Source of the DNA: CAVQWT01 sp963810815
Lineage (GTDB): Bacteria; Pseudomonadota; Gammaproteobacteria; Burkholderiales; Casimicrobiaceae
Reading direction: 5' to 3'
DNA: 64,000 bases
Assembly: GCA_963810815.1 (NCBI GenBank)
Contig: CAWEPB010000007.1
Location: forward strand, 1,240,001 to 1,304,000
Position 1 is the stretch's first letter. Each line of letters starts with the position of its first letter. Positions 17,314 through 27,588 of the stretch are shown here, piece by piece. A program made the position numbers and the translations under genes. Below the pieces are notes generated by a model that was not told the origin of the DNA, did no database searches, and saw nothing but the letters and a program-made list of their open reading frames with translations.

Positions 17314-17856
17314 TCAGCGGAGCAGTTCGCGGCTCACGTCCCGGAACAGCGGCGTCCCGGCCTCGCCCAGCCACTCGAACGCGACCATCTCGCGCGACAC
17401 GACGCGCACGCCTTCCTCGCGCATGCGCCAGAGGGCGAGGTCGCGGTCGAGCTGGCGCCGCGAGCCGACGGCGTCGGCGACGACGTACACCTCCTTGCCC
17501 TCCTCGACCAGTTCCAGCGCCGTCTGCAGCACGCAGACGTGCGCTTCCATCCCGCACAGGACGATCTGCGGCCGCTCGGCGCCGGGCAGTCCCTGCAGGC
17601 ACCGGGCCGCGACCGCGGAGAAGTGCAGCTTCGTCGCCACGGCCGCTTCCGGCAGGAGCTCGCGCACCGTCGGCACCAGGTGGCCCAGTCCCTTCGGGTA
17701 CTGCTCGGTCGCCGCCACCGGCACGCCGACCATCTGCGCGGCGCGCACCAGCCACAGGACGCTCGCGACGACCGACTCGTGGTCGGCGATCGCCGGCACC
17801 AGCCTGGCCTGCACGTCGACGACCAGGAGCTGCGACCGCGGCGCATCGATCAACAT
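17314..17856 (-). CDS. Isochorismatase-family cysteine hydrolase
   Basis: The 180-residue protein has the cysteine-hydrolase triad of the family: D14 (LLVVDVQARL), K76 (VATKLHFS) and C108 (CGMEAHVCV). The fold is that of YcaC-like and nicotinamidase-like hydrolases. The substrate is unknown; the conserved EQYPKGLG loop is shared by YcaC-type proteins. It lies 10 bp after acetoacetate-CoA ligase and is likely co-transcribed with it and with the CobD/CbiB-like gene. No siderophore genes are near. Confidence 0.92.
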   Translation of the reverse strand: MLIDAPRSQLLVVDVQARLVPAIADHESVVASVLWLVRAAQMVGVPVAATEQYPKGLGHLVPTVRELLPEAAVATKLHFSAVAARCLQGLPGAERPQIVLCGMEAHVCVLQTALELVEEGKEVYVVADAVGSRRQLDRDLALWRMREEGVRVVSREMVAFEWLGEAGTPLFRDVSRELLR

Positions 17857-17866
17857 GTTCGGTGCC

Positions 17867-19856
<1,990 letters not shown>

Positions 19857-19906
19857 GGCGCGATGGTACCGGGATTGGGCGGCGGGCCGCGACGGGGTCG
19901 CCGCGA

Positions 19907-20329
19907 TCAGCGGGCGCCGCCGGGCTCCGTCAGCGGCGCCGAAACCGCTTCGGGCAGCGGCGTCGAACGCCCGGTCGCGAGGTCGATCCAGACGATCCTG
20001 GCCGCACCCTCGGCGTAGCGCTCGCCGTCCTTCCAGATCTCGTAGAAGCTGTCGACACTGGAACGGCCGAGGTCGCCCAGGAACATGCGGACCTCGACCT
20101 CGCCGGGGTAGACGAGCGGCCGCTCGAAAGTGCAGCTCGCATTCACGATCACCGGTCCGCTGCCGCCGTACGCGGTGCGCGAGGGGAAGCGGTCGAACAG
20201 CCACTCGATCCGGGCCTGCTCCATGTAGCGGAAGTAGACCGTGTTGTTGACGTGTCCGAGCGCGTCCATGTCGCCCCAGCGGATCGGCTGGCGCGAGCTG
20301 TGGACGAGGGTGCGGGGCTTGTGGGTCAT
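19907..20329 (-). CDS. Acyl-CoA thioesterase, hotdog fold (4-hydroxybenzoyl-CoA thioesterase family)
   Basis: This protein of 140 residues has the signature RWGDMDALGHVNNTVYFRYM, in which the aspartate is the catalytic residue in 4HBT/YbgC-type enzymes, followed by the helix EQARIEWLF. The rest is the usual beta-sheet (PVIVNASCTFERPLVYPGEV). It should hydrolyse an acyl-CoA in the cytoplasm; chain specificity is unknown. The start at 20329 (MTHKPRTL) excludes a non-conserved 35-residue extension. It lies between the Fe-S protein gene (16 bp upstream) and acetoacetate-CoA ligase. Confidence 0.92.
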   Translation of the reverse strand: MTHKPRTLVHSSRQPIRWGDMDALGHVNNTVYFRYMEQARIEWLFDRFPSRTAYGGSGPVIVNASCTFERPLVYPGEVEVRMFLGDLGRSSVDSFYEIWKDGERYAEGAARIVWIDLATGRSTPLPEAVSAPLTEPGGAR

Positions 20330-20345
20330 GGTCGGTGGCAGGTGG

Positions 20346-22370
20346 TCAGGTTCGCGCCGGCTCGCGTCGCAGCGACGCGGCGACCAGTTCGGCGATGTCA
20401 CGCGTGACGATGGCGTCCCCGCGGCCGGCCGCACCGACGCCGTCGCCGATCATCACCGCGCAGTACGGGCACGCCGTGGCGATCACCTGCGGCGACTGCG
20501 GCAAGCCCTGCTCGACCCGCGTCACGTTGATCCGGCGGCCGATGTTCTCCTCCATCCACATCCGGGCGCCCCCGGCACCGCAGCACATCGCCTTCTCGCG
20601 GGCCAGCGGAAACTCGAGCGGCGCATCGCGCGCCACCCGCCGCAGGATCGCCCGCGGCGCCTCGTACTCGCCGTTGTGGCGGCCCAGGTAGCAGGGCTCA
20701 TGATAAAGCACCCGCTCGAACTGCGGCACCAGATCGAGCCGTCCTTCGGCGATGAGCCGCGCCAGCAGCTGCGTGTGGTGGACGACCTCGTAGTGCCCGC
20801 CGAACTCCGGGTACTCGTTGGCGAGGGTGTTGAACGCGTGCGGATCGCAGGTCACGATCCGCTTGACGCCCAGCTCGGCGAACCTCGCCACGAGGGCCTG
20901 CGCCAGCTGCTGGAACAGCATCTCGTTGCCGGCGCGGCGGACGCATTCCCCGGTCGAGGTCTCGCCGGCCCCCAGGATGGCGAAGGGCACGCCTGCCGCG
21001 GCGAGCACCTCGACGAACGCGCGGGCGATCTTCTGCCCGCGGGGATCGAAGGACTGCGCCGAGCCGACGTAGAACAGCCAGTCGTCGGGGCCGAGATCGC
21101 CGGCCGCCGCGACCACGCGGACCGGCAGCCCGCGGGCCCAGTCGCCGCGCGTGTCCGCCGGCAGCCCCCAGGGATTGCTCTGCACCTCGTACGCGTTGAA
21201 GACCGCCTTCAGCTCGTGCGGAAACTCGCCGTCCATCATCACGCGGTGCTGCCGCATCCGGTAGAAGCGCGGCAGGTGCTCGAGCTCGATCGGGCACGCG
21301 GCCTCGCAGTAGCCGCAGGTCGTGCACGCCCACAGCGTGTCGTCGGAGATCACCTCGCCGACCAGCGCCGGCAGCGCCTCGTCGCCGGCCGGCGGACGCA
21401 GGATCGCTTCGCGCTGCGCCAGCAGGTGATGCTTGAGGCTGTCGTGGACCCACTTCTGCGACAGCGGCTTGCCGGTCAGGAACGTGGGGCACGCATCCTT
21501 GCACCGTCCGCACTCGGTGCAGGTGAACGCGTCGAGCCCCTCCTTCCACGTGAGGTCGCGCGCGGTGCGCACGCCGACCGTCATCGCGGCGGCGTCGGCG
21601 TCGTCGCTCATCAGCTTCTCGAGATCGACCGAGGGCACGCGGTTGGCCGGGCGGCCGCGTCGGAAGTACAGCGCCGGCAGTGCGGTCACGATGTGGAAAT
21701 GCTCGCCCGCCGGCAGCAGCACCAGGAAGGTGAGCACGACGACGATCTGGATCCAGTAGGTCGCGTGGTAGCCGGCGGCGAGCGCGCCGGGCGACAGCCC
21801 CGAAAACGCGGTGCCGAGCCACGCGCCGGCAAACGCCCAGTCGCGCTCGTGCGCGATGCCGGGGTCGGCCGCCGCGAAGCGGGCGAAGCGGAAGCCGTCG
21901 AACAGGAGATCGGTGACGACGATCAGCAGGATCAGCGTCAGGATCAGCACCGCCTCGCGATTGGGCTCGAGGCGGACCGGCCGGCGCACGAACCGACGCC
22001 AGAACGCGTAGGCCAGGGCGACCAGCAGCACGATTTCCACGCCGTCCTTCAGCGCCGCGAACGCGCCGCCGGCGAGCCCCGGGTAGACGAACGGCTCGTG
22101 CCAGGCCATCACGCCGAGCTGGATCTTGCGCACCAGCAGCACCAGGAAGCCGACGAAGATCGCCGTGTGCATCAGGCCCGGCGCGCGGTCGAGGCGGATC
22201 ATCCGCCGCTGCAGGAAGCCGTTGCGCAGGACGGTGCCGAGGCGGGCGAGCGGATCGTCGGTCCGCGGCTCGGGCGCCAGCGCCGCGACGATCGCGAGCT
22301 TGCGCCACGCGAGCGCGGCAAAGGCGGTGACGCTGGCCGCCAGGAGCAGGAGGAACGCGAGGGATCCCAT
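20346..22370 (-). CDS. Membrane-bound iron-sulfur oxidoreductase with two CCG domains
   Basis: The protein has 674 residues. The N-terminal third holds about six hydrophobic helices (SLAFLLLLAASVTAFAAL, MHTAIFVGFLVLLVRKI, YWIQIVVVLTFLVLLPAGE) of a NarI/HdrE-like quinone-facing domain with histidines that may bind haem. Then come two [4Fe-4S] motifs, CTECGRCKDACP and CTTCGYCEAACP. Two heterodisulfide-reductase CCG modules follow (CDPHAFNTL; YHEPCYLGRHN, CCGAGGARMW, CPYCAVMIGDG). Such proteins commonly pair with electron-transfer flavoprotein genes and are thought to pass electrons from ETF to quinone. Here it is divergent from ETF-ubiquinone oxidoreductase, which supports this. Redox partner is inferred. 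Confidence 0.9.
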   Translation of the reverse strand: MGSLAFLLLLAASVTAFAALAWRKLAIVAALAPEPRTDDPLARLGTVLRNGFLQRRMIRLDRAPGLMHTAIFVGFLVLLVRKIQLGVMAWHEPFVYPGLAGGAFAALKDGVEIVLLVALAYAFWRRFVRRPVRLEPNREAVLILTLILLIVVTDLLFDGFRFARFAAADPGIAHERDWAFAGAWLGTAFSGLSPGALAAGYHATYWIQIVVVLTFLVLLPAGEHFHIVTALPALYFRRGRPANRVPSVDLEKLMSDDADAAAMTVGVRTARDLTWKEGLDAFTCTECGRCKDACPTFLTGKPLSQKWVHDSLKHHLLAQREAILRPPAGDEALPALVGEVISDDTLWACTTCGYCEAACPIELEHLPRFYRMRQHRVMMDGEFPHELKAVFNAYEVQSNPWGLPADTRGDWARGLPVRVVAAAGDLGPDDWLFYVGSAQSFDPRGQKIARAFVEVLAAAGVPFAILGAGETSTGECVRRAGNEMLFQQLAQALVARFAELGVKRIVTCDPHAFNTLANEYPEFGGHYEVVHHTQLLARLIAEGRLDLVPQFERVLYHEPCYLGRHNGEYEAPRAILRRVARDAPLEFPLAREKAMCCGAGGARMWMEENIGRRINVTRVEQGLPQSPQVIATACPYCAVMIGDGVGAAGRGDAIVTRDIAELVAASLRREPART

Positions 22371-22521
22371 CGACGGTAGGCAGCGGTTGGCGGCAGCGGG
22401 GACGGCTCGGCGCCGACACCTGGCGACGATGCGACGCGCTGCCGGCGGCGCTGCGGGCGGCGACTGCCCGGTGCACGCACCGACGCCCCGCCTTCCGCCG
22501 GCCGACGCCGGACTGCCGCAT

Positions 22522-22527
22522 TATACA
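22522..22527 (+). promoter_or_regulatory. -10-like box upstream of ETF-ubiquinone oxidoreductase
   Basis: TATACA sits in an AT-richer patch 61 bp before the start at 22583 in the divergent intergenic region. No -35 hexamer is recognisable at 17 bp, so the call is weak. Confidence 0.3.
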
Positions 22528-22582
22528 ATTCGCGTTCCGGCCGCGACACCCGCGGCTCCCCCTGATGAACGACGGAGCGGCG

Positions 22583-24253
22583 ATGGCAGTGGAACGCGAG
22601 GCGATGGAATACGACGTGGTGATCGTCGGCGGCGGGCCATCGGGCCTTGCCGCGGCCATCCGCCTCAAGCAGCTCGCCGCCGAACAGGGGCGCGACGTGT
22701 CGGTCTGCGTGCTCGAGAAGGGCTCGGAGATCGGCGCGCACATCCTGTCGGGCGCGATCATGGACCCGCGCGCCATGCGGGAGCTCTTTCCCGACTGGAA
22801 GGCGAAAGGCGCCCCGCTCGACACCCCGGTCAGCGAGGACCGCTTCCTCGTCCTGGGCCCCGAGAAATCATGGCGCATCCCCAACGGCCTGCTGCCGCCG
22901 CTGATGGACAACCATGGCATGTTCATCGTGAGCCTGGGCAACGTCTGCCGCTGGCTCGCGCGCGAGGCCGAGGCGCTCGGCGTCGAGATCTACCCGGGCT
23001 TTGCCGCCGCCGAAGTGCTGTTCGACGACAAGGGGGCGGTGGCCGGCGTTGCCACCGGCGACCTCGGCTTGGCGCGCGACGGCACGCCGAAGCCGGAGTT
23101 CCAGCGCGGCATGGAGCTGCGCGCGAAGTACACGCTCTTCGGCGAGGGCTGCCGCGGCTCGCTGGCGCAGGAGCTGATGGCCAGGTTCAACCTGCGCGAC
23201 GGCGTCGATCCGCAGAAGTACGGCATCGGCATCAAGGAGCTGTGGCAGGTCGACCCGGCGCAGCACCGACCGGGGCTGGTGCTGCACTCGCAGGGCTGGC
23301 CGCTCGACAGCCGCAGCGGCGGCGGCTCGTTCCTCTACCACTTCGGGGACAACCTCGTATCGGTCGGCTTCGTCGTCCATCTCAATTATCCCAACCCGCA
23401 CCTGTCGCCGTTCGACGAGTTCCAGCGCTTCAAGACGCACCCGGCGATCCGGCCGACGTTCGAGGGCGGCAAGCGGCTGGTCTACGGCGCCCGCGCGATC
23501 AACGAAGGCGGACTGCAGTCGGTGCCGCAGCTCGCGTTTCCCGGCGGCGCGCTGGTCGGCTGCTCGGCCGGCTTCGTCAACCTGCCGCGGATCAAGGGTT
23601 CGCACAACGCGATGAAGACGGGGATGCTCGCCGCCGAGAGCGCGTACGCGGCGCTGGGCGCGGGTCGCGAGCGCGACGTGCTCGCCGATTATCCCGAGGC
23701 GTACCGGCGCTCGTGGGTCTACGAGGATTTGTACAAGGTCCGCAACGTGAAGCCCGGGCTCAAGTGGGGCATGTGGGCGGGAACGCTGCACGGCGGTCTG
23801 CACATGTGGCTCAACGACCTCGGGCTGGGACGGCTCGTCGGCTGGACGCTGCGCCACGGCAAGGCCGATCACGAGGAAACCGCGCCCGCGGCGGCCATGC
23901 CGCCGATCGCGTATCCGAAGCCGGACGGTGTGGTCAGCTTCGACAAGCTGTCCAGCGTGTTCCTGTCCAATACCGCCCATGAGGAAGACCAGCCGGTCCA
24001 CCTCCGGCTGCGCGACACCCGCGTGCCGCTCGCGATCAACCTGGCCGTCTACGGCGGGCCGGAACAGCGCTACTGCCCCGCCGGGGTCTACGAATACGTG
24101 CCTGACGAGGTGCTGGGCGGCGTCGCGCAGCGGCTGCAGATCAACGCCGCGAACTGCGTCCACTGCAAGACCTGCGACATCAAGGACCCGCGGCAGAACA
24201 TCCACTGGGTCACGCCCGAAGGCGGCGGCGGGCCGAACTACCCGAACATGTAG
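22583..24253 (+). CDS. Electron transfer flavoprotein-ubiquinone oxidoreductase
   Basis: ETF-QO takes electrons from ETF during acyl-CoA and amino-acid oxidation and reduces ubiquinone at the membrane. About 556 residues. The FAD-binding VVIVGGGPSGLAAAIRL lies at the N terminus and GSEIGAHILSGAIMDPRA follows. The C-terminal [4Fe-4S] site has CPAGVYEYV and NCVHCKTCDIKDPRQNIHW. GGSFLYHFGDNLVSVGFVV is the membrane-binding region. The start at 22583 (MAVEREAMEYD) was chosen because GGAG lies 5 bp upstream; an ATG at 22565 is possible. EtfAB genes are not in the window. Confidence 0.96.
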   Translation: MAVEREAMEYDVVIVGGGPSGLAAAIRLKQLAAEQGRDVSVCVLEKGSEIGAHILSGAIMDPRAMRELFPDWKAKGAPLDTPVSEDRFLVLGPEKSWRIPNGLLPPLMDNHGMFIVSLGNVCRWLAREAEALGVEIYPGFAAAEVLFDDKGAVAGVATGDLGLARDGTPKPEFQRGMELRAKYTLFGEGCRGSLAQELMARFNLRDGVDPQKYGIGIKELWQVDPAQHRPGLVLHSQGWPLDSRSGGGSFLYHFGDNLVSVGFVVHLNYPNPHLSPFDEFQRFKTHPAIRPTFEGGKRLVYGARAINEGGLQSVPQLAFPGGALVGCSAGFVNLPRIKGSHNAMKTGMLAAESAYAALGAGRERDVLADYPEAYRRSWVYEDLYKVRNVKPGLKWGMWAGTLHGGLHMWLNDLGLGRLVGWTLRHGKADHEETAPAAAMPPIAYPKPDGVVSFDKLSSVFLSNTAHEEDQPVHLRLRDTRVPLAINLAVYGGPEQRYCPAGVYEYVPDEVLGGVAQRLQINAANCVHCKTCDIKDPRQNIHWVTPEGGGGPNYPNM

Positions 24254-24311
24254 CGGCGCGCGGCCCGCGTCGAACGGCACCCGAAGGCCCGGGGCACCGC
24301 GACGGCCGCGG

Positions 24312-25352
24312 TCAGCGACCGGCGGCTGCCGTGCCGGCCGCCGAACCCAGCCACGCGGCCCCGCGCACTCCGCTCGAGTCGCCGTGGCGGTTGCGCACCA
24401 GCCGGGTGTCGACGCGATCGCTGAACACCCACGGTCCCCATAGCGCCGGCACCCGGGCGTAGAGGCGTTCGATGTTGGACAGTCCGCCGCCCAGCACGAT
24501 CACGTCCGGGTCCAGCACATTGATGACGTGGGCGAGCGCGCGGGCGAGCCGCTCCTCGTAGCGGGCCAGCGTCTGTTGCGCGGCGACGTCGCCGGCCGCG
24601 GCGGCGGCGCCGATGGCCGCAGCCGTCGGCGTCGCGCCGCCGTCCCCGCCGGCCGTCGGCGGCGTGGCGGGGAGCGCGCCGATCGCCCGCGCATGATCGC
24701 GTTCGAGGCCGGGACCGGACAGGAAGGTCTCGATGCAGCCCGATCGCCCGCAGAAACACGCCGCGCCCGGCCGCTCGTCGTCGCGGGGCCACGGCAGCGG
24801 GTTGTGGCCCCACTCGCCGGCGATGCCGTTGGGGCCGTCGAGCACCCGGCCATCGACGACGATGCCGCCCCCGACGCCGGTGCCCAGGATCACGCCGAAG
24901 ACGACGCGCGCACCGGCGCCGGCGCCGTCGGTCGCCTCGGACAGCGCGAAGCAGTTGGCGTCGTTGCTCATCGCGATCGGCCGGCCCAGCGCGACCGCCA
25001 GGTCGGCGCGAAAGGGCCGGCCGTTGAGGCACACCGAATTGGAGCCGCGCAGGAGTCCGGTCGCGCGCGACAGCGAGCCGGGCGTGCCGATGCCTACGGT
25101 GGCCCCGCCGGCGCCCAGGCGCAACTCGTCTTCCACCGCCGCCACCAGGGCGGCCAGGGCAGCGATCGTCCCTTCGTACGTGCCCTTCGGGGTCGCGATG
25201 CGCCGGCGCAGCAGCTCGACGCCGTCCGGCGCGAATGCGGCGATCTCGATCTTGCTGCCGCCGAGGTCGATGCCCAGCCGGACCGGGGAGGAGGCGGAGG
25301 TGGATGCAGGGCATCGTGGGGTGGGAACCGCGGCCGCGGCGCGTGCACGCAA
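24312..25352 (-). CDS. ROK family sugar kinase (fructokinase/N-acetylhexosamine kinase-like)
   Basis: The protein has up to 346 residues. It has the ATP-binding LGIDLGGSKIEIAAF, GTGVGGGIVVDGRVL, and the catalytic/zinc region GEWGHNPLPW followed by CFCGRSGCIETFLSGPGL, whose C-G-x2-G-C-x-E motif is typical of zinc-binding ROK kinases such as Mak and NagK. The C-terminal DPDVIVLGGGLSN is also conserved. The start is uncertain: no ATG precedes LGIDLGGSK in frame, and the only start seen is a TTG at 25352, about 26 codons upstream. It is divergent from an ABC importer operon. Sugar specificity cannot be told. Confidence 0.88.
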   Translation of the reverse strand: MRARAAAAVPTPRCPASTSASSPVRLGIDLGGSKIEIAAFAPDGVELLRRRIATPKGTYEGTIAALAALVAAVEDELRLGAGGATVGIGTPGSLSRATGLLRGSNSVCLNGRPFRADLAVALGRPIAMSNDANCFALSEATDGAGAGARVVFGVILGTGVGGGIVVDGRVLDGPNGIAGEWGHNPLPWPRDDERPGAACFCGRSGCIETFLSGPGLERDHARAIGALPATPPTAGGDGGATPTAAAIGAAAAAGDVAAQQTLARYEERLARALAHVINVLDPDVIVLGGGLSNIERLYARVPALWGPWVFSDRVDTRLVRNRHGDSSGVRGAAWLGSAAGTAAAGR

Positions 25353-25380
25353 CGGGACAGTTCGCTCGGACCGATTCAGG

Positions 25381-25410
25381 TTGACGCACGGAAGCGCGAT
25401 GGCCGAATAT
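25381..25410 (+). promoter_or_regulatory. Putative promoter of the ABC importer operon
   Basis: TTGACG (25381-25386) and GAATAT (25405-25410) are separated by 18 bp, 61 bp upstream of the first ATG of the importer. The -35 matches five of six consensus bases; the -10 is weaker but keeps the key A and T. Confidence 0.45.
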
Positions 25411-25470
25411 TACAGCCTTCGCACAGGAGGCGGCACGCCGAGGCCGCCCGCCCCCAGGAGGAGTTCCTTC

Positions 25471-26520
25471 ATGTACCCGCCTCGCCATCGCGTCCGCACC
25501 GCCGTGGTCACCTCGGCCGTCGTCGCCGCACTCGCGCTTCCCGCCGGCCCCGCCCTCGCGCAGGGCGTCGTCAACGTCATCTGTCCGGTCCAGGCGGAAT
25601 GGTGCAACCTCGCCGCGACGACCTTCGAGAAGGAAACCGGCATCAAGGTGACGATGACGCTGAAGGGGTCCGGCGAGTCGTTTGCGCAGATCGCCGCCGA
25701 GAAGGCGAACCCGAAGCTCGACGTCTGGTTCGGCGGCACCGGCGACCCGCACCTGCAGGCGGCCGAGCAGGGGCTGCTCGAGGAATACAAGTCGCCGCTG
25801 CTGCCCGAGCTGCAGCCCTGGGCGCAACGGCAGGCCGAGCAGTCGAAGTACCGCACCGTCGGCATGTACCTGGGCGCGCTGGGCGTCGGATACAACACCG
25901 AGCTGCTGGCGAAGAAGAAGCTCGCGGCGCCCGCCTGCTGGCGCGACCTGACCAAGCCCGAGTACAAGGGCGAGGTCCAGATGGCCAATCCCAACGCGTC
26001 CGGCACGGCGTACACGGCGATCGCCACGCTGGTGCAGGTGTTCGGCGAGGAAGAGGCGTTCAAGTTCCTCAAGGCGCTGCACGCCAACATCAACAACTAC
26101 CCGCGCTCGGGCGTGGCGCCGATCAAGGCGGCGGCACGCGGCGAGACGCTGGCTTCGGTCTCGTTCATCCACGACGTCGTGACCGAGGCGCAGGCGGGCT
26201 TCCCGGTCAAGGGCGTGGCGCCCTGCGAGGGCACCGGCTACGAGATCGGCTCGCTGTCGATCGTCAAGGGCGCGCGCAATCTGGACAACGCGAAGAAGTT
26301 CGTCGACTGGGCGCTGTCGGCGAAGGCGCAGGCGCTGGGCGCGCAGGCGAAGCAGTTCCAGATTCCCTCGAACAAGGCGGCGCCGATCTCGCCGCTGTCG
26401 CCGAAGCTCGAGGAGATCAAGCTCATCAACTACGACTTCGCCAAGTACGGCAGCTCGGCCGAGCGCAGGCGGCTGCTCGAGCGCTGGGACCGCGAGGTCG
26501 GCTCGATCGCGACCAAGTGA
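25471..26520 (+). CDS. ABC transporter substrate-binding protein, iron/2-aminoethylphosphonate type
   Basis: This 349-residue periplasmic protein has a signal peptide (VVAALALPAGPALA) and belongs to the Fbp/AfuA-PhnS group of type 2 periplasmic binding proteins. Features include FEKETGIKVTMTLKGSGE, DVWFGGTGDPHLQAAEQGLL, LGVGYNTELLAKK, GEVQMANPNASGTAYT and C-terminal LINYDFAKYGSSAERRRLLE. The DVWFGG segment and the ASGTAY motif are shared with iron(III) and aminoethylphosphonate binders. Mature sequence has three cysteines (VICPVQAEWC, and PACW). AGGAGG lies 9 bp upstream of ATG. The next gene encodes a paralogue, overlapping by 4 bp. Ligand undecided. Confidence 0.9.
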   Translation: MYPPRHRVRTAVVTSAVVAALALPAGPALAQGVVNVICPVQAEWCNLAATTFEKETGIKVTMTLKGSGESFAQIAAEKANPKLDVWFGGTGDPHLQAAEQGLLEEYKSPLLPELQPWAQRQAEQSKYRTVGMYLGALGVGYNTELLAKKKLAAPACWRDLTKPEYKGEVQMANPNASGTAYTAIATLVQVFGEEEAFKFLKALHANINNYPRSGVAPIKAAARGETLASVSFIHDVVTEAQAGFPVKGVAPCEGTGYEIGSLSIVKGARNLDNAKKFVDWALSAKAQALGAQAKQFQIPSNKAAPISPLSPKLEEIKLINYDFAKYGSSAERRRLLERWDREVGSIATK

Positions 26521-27588
26521 CGGTTGCCGTGATTCGACTGCCGTTCCGCGCGACGCGCGATCGCCGCGGGCGCGTTCGCGCTGGGGGCGGCGCTGGCGCT
26601 GGCGTTGCTGCCGGCCCCCGCCCTGGCCCAGGGCCAGCTCAACCTGTACTGCAGTTCGCCCAACACGGCCTGGTGCCAGGGCATGGCGGTCGGGTTCGAG
26701 AAGGCGACCGGCACCCGCGTGGCCGTGATCCAGAAGGCCACCGGCGAAATGCTGGCCCAGATCAAGGCCGAGAAGGAGAACCCCAAGGGCGACGTCTGGT
26801 GGGCGGGCCCGGGCGACTCGTACCTGCAGGCGGCCGAGGAAGGTCTGCTCGAGGAGTACCGGTCGCCGAACGTCGGCCAGCTCTACGACTGGGCGCAGCG
26901 GATCACCGATATCTCGAAGAACCGTGTCTCCGGCGTCTACGGCGGCATCATCGCGCTCGGCTACAACACCGAGATCGTGGCGAAGAAGCGGCTGCCGGTG
27001 CCGAAGTGCTGGAAGGACCTCGTCGACCCGGTCTACAAGGGCGAGATCATGTTCGGCAACCCGAATTCCTCGGGCACCGCCTACCTGATGCTCGCGACGC
27101 TGGTGCAGGTGTTCGGCGAGGACGCCGCGTTCAGGTACATGCTCGACGTCCACCGCAACGTCAACCAGTACGCGCGCTCCGGGATCGGTCCGATGACCGC
27201 GGTGACGCGCGGCGAGACGGCGATCGGGAGCACGGTGCTGCACGGCGTGATCAACGAGATCGTGCGCGGCTTCCCGGTCGAGCCGGTGCTGCCCTGCGAA
27301 GGGGTCGGCTACGAGATCGGCTCGACGGCGATCATCAGGGGCACGCGCAACCCCGAGGCCGCACGCCGGTTCATCGACTACGCGCTGTCCCCGGACGGGC
27401 AGAAGATCGGGCTCGACGTCAAGGAGTTCGCGATCCCGACCAACCGGAACGTGCCGCTGCCGCCGCAGGTGCCCAGGCTGTCCGAGATCAAGGTCATCAA
27501 CTACGACTTCGCGAAGTACGGCAGCTCGGCCGAGAGGCGCCGGCTGCTGGAGCGCTGGGAGAAGGAAATCAACGCGGCGCCCCGATGA
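26517..27588 (+). CDS. Second ABC substrate-binding protein, paralogue, frame disrupted in the signal peptide
   Basis: This is a tandem paralogue of the preceding binding protein. The mature domain has QLNLYCSSPNTAWCQGMA, DVWWAGPGDSYLQAAEEGLL, GNPNSSGTAYLMLATLVQVF and the same C-terminal NYDFAKYGSSAERRRLLERW. A GTG at 26517 overlapping the previous stop (GTGA) begins TVAVIRLPFRATR, but the hydrophobic signal core (AIAAGAFALGAALALALLPA) is in the next frame. Deleting one base near 26559-26565 joins them. In the mature frame the only start is a TTG at 26605, after the signal core. The permease ATG overlaps its stop. Two divergent binding proteins for one permease suggest broadened ligand range. 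Confidence 0.88.
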
